Below the pieces are notes generated by a model. That model did no database searches. It was given only the letters and a program-made list of their open reading frames with translations, and was not told where the DNA came from. A stretch of DNA of 64,000 nt from Elusimicrobiota bacterium (GTDB lineage Bacteria; Elusimicrobiota; Elusimicrobia; FEN-1173): positions 1-64,000 of the forward strand of contig JADJZR010000008.1 of NCBI GenBank assembly GCA_016715645.1, given 5' to 3'. Shown in pieces: positions 35,030-42,389 of the stretch (positions are counted from its first letter, which is position 1; every line of letters starts with the position of its first letter). The translations under genes were made by a program, and so were the position numbers.

Positions 35030-35745
35030 AGGGGGGCTCCTCCCATTTCTTTCACTCGGTTTTCGTTGAGGCCGGTGCGGACTTGAATGACTTCCTCCAC
35101 CGGCGACACAAATATTTTTCCGTCCCCAATCGCCCCGGTTTGGTTGGCCTCGATCAAGGCGTTCACCGCGGTGTTCACTTGTGATTCCGGCAGGACAAGG
35201 ATCACGATCCGTTTGGGGATAAACGAAATGCCCATCTCGGATCGGTCCGTTTTCTTTTTGGCGACCCAATACTGCAGTCCCCGTTGCTTCCCACGGCCGA
35301 AGACCCGGCGCTGGGTGAAGGCCAAGATGCCGGCTTCCGTGAGTTTTTGTTTGGTGCGGCCCCATTGGCTGGGCCTTAAAATGGCCATGACCTCTTTCAT
35401 GGGGATTTGGGTCTCGGTGATCTCAAACCCGAGATACACTTTTTCGCCCTCCAGCCGCACGGGGTACGTCCGAACTTTCCCTTCCCCTCCCGCCAAGGCG
35501 CACCCGTTGGCCAGATCGATTTTCCAATTATGGAGCGGGCAGTAAACGGCTCCTCCCGCGGTGATTCCGTCCGCCAAAGGGCCTTGCTTGTGGGGGCATT
35601 TGTTGTCCACGGCGAAAAACCCGTGGGCCAGGTGGAAGAGGGCGATCTGCCGATCCCCCCACAGAATCTTCCGCCCCTCATTTTTCGGGACCAACCCCTT
35701 TTCAGCGACGTAGACCCAATGGACTTCGCGGGATTCCGTTGTCAT
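35026..35745 (-). CDS. Fusion of NirD Rieske subunit with NifI2-like PII domain
   Basis: One open frame of 239 aa with two domains. Residues 1-113 are NirD-like: a Rieske [2Fe-2S] site with Cys50, His52, Cys69 and His72 (CPH... CPLH). Residues 116-239 are a PII domain of NifI2 type: MKEVMAILRPSQWGRTKQKL, FGRGKQRGLQYWV, IPKRIVILVLPESQV, TGAIGDGKIFVSPVEEVIQV. The join is YLGFEITETQIP-MKEV with no RBS before the internal Met116. nirB overlaps its start by ATGA. It may couple nitrogen sensing directly to the nitrite reductase complex. An error hiding a NirD stop cannot be excluded, but it would need one extra or two lost bases, unlike the single-base losses seen elsewhere. Confidence 0.82.
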   Translation of the reverse strand: MTTESREVHWVYVAEKGLVPKNEGRKILWGDRQIALFHLAHGFFAVDNKCPHKQGPLADGITAGGAVYCPLHNWKIDLANGCALAGGEGKVRTYPVRLEGEKVYLGFEITETQIPMKEVMAILRPSQWGRTKQKLTEAGILAFTQRRVFGRGKQRGLQYWVAKKKTDRSEMGISFIPKRIVILVLPESQVNTAVNALIEANQTGAIGDGKIFVSPVEEVIQVRTGLNENRVKEMGGAPL

Positions 35746-38177
35746 GGGACGATCACCAGGGCCTCTTTTTCTTTAGGGAGAACAAAATCATTGAACTGCA
35801 TGGGATGAACCGGTTTTGAGGATTCCACCGCCCAGGGATCCACGACCTTCTCCTTGCCCTTCGACAAACGGTCCAACAGGCTTTTCTTCATTTCGGGCGA
35901 CGCCAAAACCGTTTCTTCCCGGATTTTTTGAAGCCCGACCCGTTCCACAAAATCGTACACGCGCTCCAAATAATTCCCGTTTTCTCGGTAATACTGAAAG
36001 AAAACGCAGGCGGTTTCCATAGCGTCATCGGTGGTTGCGACGGTGGTTAAAATGTCCGCGGGCCGGACCCGCTTGCCCGCGGCGCCGCCGATCACCACCT
36101 GCCATCCCCCTTCGATCCCGACCAGGCCGATGTCTTTCACCGTGGCCTCCGCGCAGTTCCGGGGACAGCCCACCACGCCGAATTTCACTTTCGCCGGGGT
36201 GTAAAGCCCCTCCAACGTTCGTTCCAGCCGGATGCCCGTCTCAATGGAATTTTGCGTGCCGTACCGGCAGAAATCTGTCCCCACGCAGGACTTGACCATC
36301 CGCACCGCTTTCGCGTAGGCGTGGCCGGACGGCATCCCAAGCTCCGCCCACATTTTCGGCAGGTCCTCTTTTTTGACCCCCAAAAGATCGATCCGTTGGC
36401 TCCCCGTGACCTTCACCATTTTAACTTTAAATTTGTCCGCGACATCGGCGATCTTCCGAAGTTCCGCCGCGGAGGTCACGCCGCCCCGCATCCGCGGCAC
36501 GACGGAAAACGAACCGTCCTTTTGGATATTGGCGTGGACCCGGTCGTTGATGAACCGGGCGGATCGGTCCTCCAGATGGTCGCCCAGAAGGGCCTCGTCC
36601 AAAATAAAGGAAAGGGCGGGCTTGCAGGTGGAACACCCCGCGCCATTGCCGTAAATGTCCAAAATGTCCTGAACCGATTTGAGTTTCTGAGTCTGGATCA
36701 TGGTTCGCAACTGAGGCTGGGAAAAGGGGACGCAGGCGCACACCACGTCTTTCTTTTTTTCTTCCGTCATTTCGTGGCCAAGGACGGCCTTTAAAATGTC
36801 CGAAACGAGCCCCGCGCAGGTGCCGCAACCGGAAGTGGCGCGGGTGCAGGCCTTCACATCGGAGACGCTTTTGCATTGTTTCTCTCGCACGGCCTCAATG
36901 ATGGTTCCCTTCGTGACCCCGACGCATCCGCAAAGAGTCTCCGAATCGGAGCGCGACATGACATCCTCGGCGGAGCCGAGGGACACCGGCGGCTCAAAGA
37001 GCAGGTTGTGTTTGCGCCCGATTATTTCTTTTTTGCGCATCCGCTCCAGGAACCGATTCGCGTCTTTCGCGTCGCCGATCAGCAGGGTTCCCACAATCCG
37101 ATTGTTTTCCAAAAGCACTTTCTTGTAAACCCCGTCGAGATGATCCTCGTAGGTCACGCTGTCGGTGTTCTCGGCGACGGGACGGACGATGCCCGCCGAA
37201 AAAAGTTCAATTCCCATGACTTTAAGTTTTGAGGCGGGCGTGGACCCTTCGTAGGGGGGGCCTTTCTCCCCCGTGATGGCGGCGGCCAAGACGCGGCCCT
37301 GGTCGTAGAGGGGCGCCACGAGACCGTAACAAACGCCCCGATGTTCCACGCATTCGCCGACAGCGAAGACGGAAGGGTCGCTTGTTTCCAGGTGATCCGA
37401 CACGACGATCCCGCGGTTGACGGTTAACCCCGCTTTCCGAGCCAGTTCCACGTTCGGCCGGATGCCGCAGGCGATCACCACCAGGTCCGTGTCGAGAACG
37501 GCGCCATCCCTGAACTGAACGCCTTGGACATGACCGTTTCCCAAAAACCGTTCGGTGGTTTTGTCTAAAAGAACGTTGATCCCCAACTTTTCGATTTCGC
37601 GTTTTAAGAATTTCCCGCCTGTCTCGTCGACCTGCATGCTCATGAGCGTGTCGCCGTTATGGATCACGGTCACTTGAAGTCCTTGTTTTTGAAGGCCCCG
37701 AGCGGCTTCCAAACCCAAAAGGCCCCCGCCGATCACGGCGGCTTTTTTCACCGCCCCGGCGCGAGCGATGATATTTTCGGTGTCCGCGATGTTCCGAAAA
37801 ACGAAGACGCCGTCTTTCTGGGCGTCCTGGATCGGGGGAATCACGGGAAGGCTCCCCGTGGCGAGGAGCAGGAGATCGTAAGGAAGCGTTTTGTCCCCCG
37901 CCGTGACGGTTTTTCGAGCGCGATCGATCTCGGTGACTTTCGCGTTTAAGAGAAGAGCGACCCCGTTTTCTTCATACCAGGCGGGCGTATTGATGAAAAT
38001 ATCGCCCACCGATTTCTCACCCGCCAAAACCGAGGACAGGAGAATTCGATTGTAATTGGGATGGGGTTCCTCGCCCAACACCGTGACTTGAAAATGGGGT
38101 TTCCGCCGCAAAATGTGGTCAAGGCAGGCCATGCCGGCCATCCCGTTTCCGATCACCACCAGACGTTTGCGTTGCAT
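35742..38177 (-). CDS. nirB: Nitrite reductase large subunit NirB
   Basis: NAD(P)H nitrite reductase of 811 aa, six-electron reduction of nitrite to ammonium. An FAD/NAD pyridine-nucleotide domain (VVIGNGMAGMACLDHIL; AAVIGGGLLGLEAARGL) is followed by two BFD-like [2Fe-2S] segments near 410-455 and 478-520 (CGCVGVTKG... CGTC; CACVPFSQ... CSTC). The sulfite/nitrite reductase half-domains have CVGTDFCRYG and GCPRNCAEA, the [4Fe-4S]-sirohaem ligands. Start at 38177 (MQRKRLVVIG) behind GGCGAGAGGAGAG. First gene of the operon, with promoter and attenuator upstream. Confidence 0.96.
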   Translation of the reverse strand: MQRKRLVVIGNGMAGMACLDHILRRKPHFQVTVLGEEPHPNYNRILLSSVLAGEKSVGDIFINTPAWYEENGVALLLNAKVTEIDRARKTVTAGDKTLPYDLLLLATGSLPVIPPIQDAQKDGVFVFRNIADTENIIARAGAVKKAAVIGGGLLGLEAARGLQKQGLQVTVIHNGDTLMSMQVDETGGKFLKREIEKLGINVLLDKTTERFLGNGHVQGVQFRDGAVLDTDLVVIACGIRPNVELARKAGLTVNRGIVVSDHLETSDPSVFAVGECVEHRGVCYGLVAPLYDQGRVLAAAITGEKGPPYEGSTPASKLKVMGIELFSAGIVRPVAENTDSVTYEDHLDGVYKKVLLENNRIVGTLLIGDAKDANRFLERMRKKEIIGRKHNLLFEPPVSLGSAEDVMSRSDSETLCGCVGVTKGTIIEAVREKQCKSVSDVKACTRATSGCGTCAGLVSDILKAVLGHEMTEEKKKDVVCACVPFSQPQLRTMIQTQKLKSVQDILDIYGNGAGCSTCKPALSFILDEALLGDHLEDRSARFINDRVHANIQKDGSFSVVPRMRGGVTSAAELRKIADVADKFKVKMVKVTGSQRIDLLGVKKEDLPKMWAELGMPSGHAYAKAVRMVKSCVGTDFCRYGTQNSIETGIRLERTLEGLYTPAKVKFGVVGCPRNCAEATVKDIGLVGIEGGWQVVIGGAAGKRVRPADILTTVATTDDAMETACVFFQYYRENGNYLERVYDFVERVGLQKIREETVLASPEMKKSLLDRLSKGKEKVVDPWAVESSKPVHPMQFNDFVLPKEKEALVIVP

Positions 38178-38199
38178 GGACTCTCCTCTCGCCACCAAC

Positions 38200-38234
38200 A
38201 AAAAAGGCGCTCAATCCATTTCGGATCGAACGCC
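38200..38234 (-). terminator. Leader intrinsic terminator (attenuator) of the nirB operon
   Basis: On the minus strand GGCGTTCGATCC (38234-38223), loop GAAAT, GGATTGAGCGCC (38217-38206) form a 12-bp stem with two G-U pairs, followed by six T (38205-38200). It lies between the predicted transcription start and the nirB RBS, so it should stop transcription unless anti-termination occurs. Confidence 0.8.
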
Positions 38235-38246
38235 ATCGTTTTTCCC

Positions 38247-38268
38247 AGGTCAACGCCCTCGTCAACCT
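38247..38268 (-). promoter_or_regulatory. Hexaloop hairpin at the 5' end of the nirB leader RNA
   Basis: Minus strand AGGTTGAC (38268-38261), six-base loop GAGGGC, GTTGACCT (38254-38247): an 8-bp stem including two G-U pairs. It begins at the predicted +1. A hexaloop hairpin ahead of a leader terminator recalls NasR/ANTAR anti-termination leaders of nitrate operons. The loop has G at position 4 but G rather than A at position 1, so the match is partial. Confidence 0.6.
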
Positions 38269-38274
38269 AAAGAA

Positions 38275-38303
38275 ATTCTACCTCAACTCCCGATAAAAGT
38301 CAA
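38275..38303 (-). promoter_or_regulatory. Sigma-70-type promoter for the nirB operon
   Basis: Minus strand -35 TTGACT (38303-38298), 17-bp spacer, -10 TAGAAT (38280-38275). Predicted start near 38268, about 90 bases before the nirB ATG. Confidence 0.75.
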
Positions 38304-38374
38304 ATCGACAAATTGTCCAATGCACGATGAGCCTGAACAGCGGACCTTGATGCGGACGCGGAAAGTCGTGGCCC

Positions 38375-38403
38375 TTGACAGAAAAGGCAATACAGTGTAT
38401 ACA
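38375..38403 (+). promoter_or_regulatory. Sigma-70-type promoter for the regulator-protease operon
   Basis: TTGACA (38375-38380), 17-bp spacer, TATACA (38398-38403). The -10 region lies in the palindrome TGTATACA. Predicted start near 38410, about 26 bases before the regulator start. Divergent from the nirB promoter. Confidence 0.78.
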
Positions 38404-38405
38404 TT

Positions 38406-38423
38406 GTTTAGAACAAGCTAAAC
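38406..38423. promoter_or_regulatory. Inverted repeat, likely operator
   Basis: GTTTAG-N6-CTAAAC, a perfect 6-bp inverted repeat over the predicted start site. The position suits autorepression by the MarR/GbsR-type protein encoded immediately downstream. Confidence 0.55.
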
Positions 38424-38435
38424 GATAAAAACCCT

Positions 38436-38903
38436 ATGCCTGCCCCTCTTCTTGTTTCCCTGGATGCTGAGTTCGCCCGCTTGGCGGGGGAACTGGCCGA
38501 AAGTTTTAGTTTCAATCGGTCTGTCGGCCAAATTTATGGCCTGCTCTATCTCCAAGAATCCCCGCTCTCTCTTGAAGACATCGGCCAACGCCTGTCCATG
38601 AGCAAAGGAAACGCCAGCATCAACATCCGGCTACTGGAATCGTGGGGGGCTGTTCGGCCGGTTTCTGTTGTGGGGAGCCGAAAAGATTTTTACGAGGCCA
38701 ACCGGGACATTAAAGAACTGGCCCTGCGCCGTGTGCGCGAAGGGTTGACCAAACGGTTCGATCGGGCTGACGAACAACTCACCCGCTTACTGAAAAACAA
38801 GAATGGATCGATCCCCGCCGGAGCGGCCAAACGGGTTCACGAGTTGCAATCTCTGCTCAGTAAATCTCGCAAAGCGTTAGGGTTTGTCGGCAAATGGTTA
38901 TGA
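38436..38903 (+). CDS. GbsR/MarR-family transcriptional regulator
   Basis: Winged-helix regulator of 155 aa. Residues about 30-90 form the wHTH: VGQIYGLLYLQESPLSLEDI, then GQRLSMSKGNASINIRLLESW and a wing with SVVGSRKDFYEA. This pattern is typical of GbsR-like proteins. The C-terminal helices are Lys/Arg-rich. It begins an operon with the M4 protease (ATGA overlap). It has its own promoter with an inverted repeat at the start site. Confidence 0.82.
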   Translation: MPAPLLVSLDAEFARLAGELAESFSFNRSVGQIYGLLYLQESPLSLEDIGQRLSMSKGNASINIRLLESWGAVRPVSVVGSRKDFYEANRDIKELALRRVREGLTKRFDRADEQLTRLLKNKNGSIPAGAAKRVHELQSLLSKSRKALGFVGKWL

Positions 38904-39952
38904 ACGGCATATTGCCGCCATTTTTGTTGGAACGTATGGCCGAATCGCCCAACCCGCAGACACGGCGGTGGGCCATGGAAAACCTGGCCGCGTCCGCGGC
39001 TGTCCGATCCGAACGGCGGGTTTTGTCCACACTTCCCCAAATGGCCGCGATCCCTTCCCCAACAGGACGAAAGCATCGACTGATTTACGACGCCCTGAAT
39101 AAACCCACCCATGCCCTCCCCGGAAAACTCGTCCGCCGCGAAGGCGAAAAAGGGCCGAATGGCCCCGGGTCGAATGACCCCGCGGTTAGCGAAGCATACG
39201 ATTATTCCGGCGCTACCTACGATTTTTATTGGGAACAATTTGAGCGCAACTCGTTGGACGATCGGGGGATGTCGCTTATTTCCAGCGTGCATGTGGGAAA
39301 ACAATACGCCAACGCCTTCTGGAACGGAGAACAAATGGCCTACGGCGACGGCGACGGTCGGACATTCGTCCGATTTACCAAAGCCCTTGACGTGGTGGCC
39401 CATGAGTTATCCCATGGGGTTGTGACGCACACGGCTAACCTGGAATATCAGGACGAACCCGGCGCCCTCAACGAACATTTCGCGGATGTGATGGGCATCC
39501 TGGTCAAACAGTGGCACCGGGGCCAAACGGTGAAACAGGCCGACTGGCTGATTGGCAACGACATTTTGGTAAAAACGCCCACACGGCGGGCCCTGCGGAG
39601 TTTCGCGGCGCCCGGCACGGCCTACACGAACGATCCGGACATCGGGTCCGACCCCCAGCCAGCGCACATGCGCGATAAATATGACGGGGAAGATGACTAC
39701 GGCGGTGTCCATATCAATTCCGGCATTCCCAACCACGCGTTCTATTTAGCGGCCATGAAAATGGGCGGTCAAGCGTGGAAAAAAGCCGGCCGGATCTGGT
39801 ATCGCGCTCTGGTGGGGTTGACGCCCCGAAGCAGTTTTAAGATAGCCGCCCAAACCACCGCCGAAAAAGCGGCCGCTCTGTATGGCCCCCGCAGTTCCGA
39901 AGCCATAGCCGTCAAACAAGCCTGGTCTTCCGTTGGAGTTCCGCTCAAATGA
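38900..39952 (+). CDS. Protealysin-like M4 metalloprotease
   Basis: Thermolysin-family protease of 350 aa with the short protealysin-type propeptide (GILPPFLLERMAES at the N-terminus) and no signal peptide. Active-site elements are complete: HELSH at 168-172, third zinc ligand Glu192 in GALNEHFADVMG, and His271 in GGVHINSGIPNHAF. The ATG at 38900 gives an ATGA overlap with the regulator; an ATG two codons earlier is also possible. Its usual inhibitor partner, emfourin, is not adjacent but at 23 kb. Confidence 0.9.
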   Translation: MNGILPPFLLERMAESPNPQTRRWAMENLAASAAVRSERRVLSTLPQMAAIPSPTGRKHRLIYDALNKPTHALPGKLVRREGEKGPNGPGSNDPAVSEAYDYSGATYDFYWEQFERNSLDDRGMSLISSVHVGKQYANAFWNGEQMAYGDGDGRTFVRFTKALDVVAHELSHGVVTHTANLEYQDEPGALNEHFADVMGILVKQWHRGQTVKQADWLIGNDILVKTPTRRALRSFAAPGTAYTNDPDIGSDPQPAHMRDKYDGEDDYGGVHINSGIPNHAFYLAAMKMGGQAWKKAGRIWYRALVGLTPRSSFKIAAQTTAEKAAALYGPRSSEAIAVKQAWSSVGVPLK

Positions 39953-41292
39953 CACCCGAAGAATTGAAACTGTTGATCGCTGAAGGCGAAGGCCTTTCCA
40001 TTGAATTTAAGGAAAAATACACGCCGAAAATAGACCGGGACTTGGTGGCCTTTGCCAACACGAAAGGGGGCCGCATTCTGTTGGGAGTAAGGGATGATGG
40101 AACCGTGATGGGAGAGAAACTGACAAACCGCCTCAAGGCCGAGATCCAGGCGCTCTCTCGCCAATGCGATCCTCCCCTGGACATTCATCATTTAAATCAG
40201 ATCGGCGACGTGGTGGTCATCGATGTTCTTCCTGGGGAAGAGAAACCCTACAGTTGCGCTTCGGGCTATTTTCGAAGGATGGACGCGGTCACTCAGAAAA
40301 TGAACCGAAAGGAATTAAGTCTTCATTTTCAGGCATCGGGGAAGAATTCATTTGAAGATCGTTTTGACGCGGATGTTTCCTGGAAACAGATCTCTTCAAA
40401 AAAAGTCTCCGCTTTTTTCCAAGAAGCCGACATTCGTCAGTCGGGCGCACGGCCCCCCGCCGTCTTGGCCAGTCTCAACCTGGCGGATGGAAATAAAATT
40501 CGAAATGGGGGAATTCTTCTTTTTGGCCGCGATCCCCAACGCGTGTTTCCCCAATGCCAGGCGACATTTGTGGTTTTTAAGGGGAACGAGAGGGATGACG
40601 TCTTTGATCGCAAAGACGTCAAGGACGATTTGCTCACGCAATTTAACGAGGCGCTTTTTTTCTTTCAAAAGCACTTAAACACGCGCAGTGAAATCCGCGG
40701 CCCCCGGCGTTCCGATCGATTGGAAATCCCCATCGAAGTGCTGCGCGAGGCGATCGCCAACGCGATCGTCCATCGGGACTATGGTTTTCGTGGAACGAGT
40801 TTGATGGTGGAAATATACGACGATCGAGTTGAGATCGTCAATCCGGGGCGTGTTCCTGACGGCATGACACCCGAAACGCTCATGGGTGTCTCCATCCGCC
40901 GGAACGAAAAAATCGCCGATGTTTTCGCCCGCATGCAAATTGTGGAGCGGATGGGCAGCGGCCTGCGCCGCATGCGAGACCGCATGCGCGCGGTTAATCT
41001 TCCCGCGCCCCGAATCCAAACAGGGACATTCTTTCGAATTTCGTTACAACGGCCGCCGCGCTCTGGAGACAGTGAGGGAGTAAATGAGGGAGTAAATGAG
41101 GGAGTAAATGAGGGAGTAAATGCCCTGTTTGAATTGATCGGTGGTCATCCCGGGCTTCGCGTGCCTCAGTTGGCTGAGAAGATGCGGACATCACCAAAAA
41201 ACATCGAGCGCTGGCTGAAAACATTAAAGGACCAGCGGAAAATTAATTTCACAGGAAGCGCAAAAAAGGGCGGGTACCGGGTGATTCCGTGA
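39949..41292 (+). CDS. AlbA_2/HATPase (RecG-like) regulator, copy 1
   Basis: Protein of 447 aa of the COG2865 type: AlbA_2 (Schlafen-like) domain at about 1-120 (EGLSIEFKEKYTP, FANTKGGRILLGVRDDG), a GHKL-type ATPase-like domain at about 245-370 (EVLREAIANAIVHRDY, MVEIYDDRVEIVNPGRVP, VERMGSGLRRMRD), and a C-terminal winged helix. Residues 376-391 are four EGVN repeats. Such proteins occur in defence and regulatory contexts; the substrate is unknown. ATGA overlap with the protease. A close paralogue lies at 48.1 kb. Confidence 0.85.
   Translation: MTPEELKLLIAEGEGLSIEFKEKYTPKIDRDLVAFANTKGGRILLGVRDDGTVMGEKLTNRLKAEIQALSRQCDPPLDIHHLNQIGDVVVIDVLPGEEKPYSCASGYFRRMDAVTQKMNRKELSLHFQASGKNSFEDRFDADVSWKQISSKKVSAFFQEADIRQSGARPPAVLASLNLADGNKIRNGGILLFGRDPQRVFPQCQATFVVFKGNERDDVFDRKDVKDDLLTQFNEALFFFQKHLNTRSEIRGPRRSDRLEIPIEVLREAIANAIVHRDYGFRGTSLMVEIYDDRVEIVNPGRVPDGMTPETLMGVSIRRNEKIADVFARMQIVERMGSGLRRMRDRMRAVNLPAPRIQTGTFFRISLQRPPRSGDSEGVNEGVNEGVNEGVNALFELIGGHPGLRVPQLAEKMRTSPKNIERWLKTLKDQRKINFTGSAKKGGYRVIP
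41074..41121 (+). repeat. 12-bp tandem repeat x4 in AlbA_2 copy 1
   Basis: Four perfect units of GAGGGAGTAAAT, each encoding EGVN, between the ATPase-like and winged-helix domains. Unit length is a multiple of three, so copy-number change alters linker length without breaking the frame. Confidence 0.92.
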
Positions 41293-42203
41293 AAAAAGCC
41301 AACAGCGCAACGGCTCTCCTTTTCTTGTTGTTGTTCGCAGGGTGCGCCTCTTTTCGGCTGGAACCCTTTCAATCCTTTGAACATTCAGTCATCTCCGTTT
41401 CCCAAAGTCTGGAAACCGAAATGGCCCGGGACGTGGAATGGACGCGGGAAGCCGACGTGGAGGCGTTGGCCGAAACCAAAAACGCGCCGCTCAGCGAATA
41501 CATGTTGAACGAGGTGAAAGGATACGGTTGGTCAACGGCGGTCACGTCCCCCCATTGGGAAGCCCGGCTGATGTTGCGCGCGCTCGAAGAACTGAACGCC
41601 GGATTCCTGGGCTATACGCAACTATTGACCCAGGTGGCGCAGGGCCCTTCCACAGAACCGGAGGGGAACGCCGCCCTGGCCGCCGCCATCAACCAAAGCC
41701 TTCGCGACGCGGAGGCCACTTTGGGTCGCACGAAGAACAAGCCGACCCTTTTTCCCGCGGGAGTCGCCGCGTGCTCAACGGAAAGCTTGATTCAAGTTAA
41801 GCGGCACGGACGCGCCAAGACGCTTCGTGCGGTTGTCCAGAAAAACCAGTCCTGGGTCGAATCCTACGCGGCCCATTGTTTGGCGTTGCTGGATGTGATC
41901 CGGGCGGACCTGAAGGCCGCCTACGCCAACCGTACGGAGGCCATCCACGCCCGGTGGGACGACAAACGCACGCCCGGCCGAAACACCCTGGCCCGATCGA
42001 TCTTTAACATGAACGCCGAATACGCCGACGCGATGGATTCTCTCAAAGCCCTCAGCCTCTTCTACAACAATTTACCCAAAGCCCATGACGATTTAGCGGA
42101 CAGCCTCGTCCGCCGCGCCACCCCGTCGAAGGCCCTGGCCGACCTGGCCGCCACCGCCGACCAAGTGGCCCGCCGAACCCACGATCTGGAGAAGTCCCGA
42201 TGA
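41289..42203 (+). CDS. Lipoprotein of unknown function, related to the array's small helical proteins
   Basis: Putative lipoprotein of 304 aa: a Lys start, hydrophobic stretch and lipobox LFAGC with Cys19. Mostly helical. Residues 27-54 (FQSFEHSVISV, QSLETEMAR, VEWTREA) align block by block with the small helical proteins downstream, and the C-terminus (LADLAATADQVARRT) resembles their C-terminal half. GTG start in a GTGA overlap. It stands at the head of the array. No known domain recognised. Confidence 0.72.
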   Translation: MKKANSATALLFLLLFAGCASFRLEPFQSFEHSVISVSQSLETEMARDVEWTREADVEALAETKNAPLSEYMLNEVKGYGWSTAVTSPHWEARLMLRALEELNAGFLGYTQLLTQVAQGPSTEPEGNAALAAAINQSLRDAEATLGRTKNKPTLFPAGVAACSTESLIQVKRHGRAKTLRAVVQKNQSWVESYAAHCLALLDVIRADLKAAYANRTEAIHARWDDKRTPGRNTLARSIFNMNAEYADAMDSLKALSLFYNNLPKAHDDLADSLVRRATPSKALADLAATADQVARRTHDLEKSR

Positions 42204-42388
42204 GGAAAAATCGTGGTGTTGGGATGGTGAAGACACTTCAGCCCTCAAGCTGTCGCAATATTTTCTCGGGGGTTTCCCGGGCCAAACGCTCAACAACGCT
42301 GTTCTTAAATTCTGCGACAAGCTGTCGCAGTATTACCGAACGACAACTGTTGACGGTGGTGCGAGAATCCATGGGGGAGGAACAATAA
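42200..42388 (+). CDS. Small ORF of unknown function
   Basis: 62 codons, starting in an ATGA overlap with the lipoprotein stop. No family recognised. It contains two near-identical 17-bp direct repeats (42246-42262 and 42318-42334) encoding SSCRNI and TSCRSI. It may be a remnant of an inserted gene; the ATGA coupling is its only support. Confidence 0.35.
   Translation: MRKNRGVGMVKTLQPSSCRNIFSGVSRAKRSTTLFLNSATSCRSITERQLLTVVRESMGEEQ
42246..42334 (+). repeat. Pair of 17-bp direct repeats
   Basis: CAAGCTGTCGCAATATT at 42246-42262 and CAAGCTGTCGCAGTATT at 42318-42334, one mismatch, start-to-start distance 72 bp. Confidence 0.8.
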
Positions 42389-42389
42389 A

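Noticed and set aside
41074..41121. Short CRISPR-like array
   Set aside because: Units are 12 bp with no spacers and are translated in frame as a protein linker.
39949..41292. ATP-dependent DNA helicase RecG
   Set aside because: The name is often transferred to this family, but no helicase motifs are visible; AlbA_2, GHKL-like ATPase and winged-helix parts are.
42093..42320. Reverse-strand open frame over the lipoprotein end
   Set aside because: No family likeness; it mirrors the plus-strand coding sequence as many GC-rich antisense frames do.
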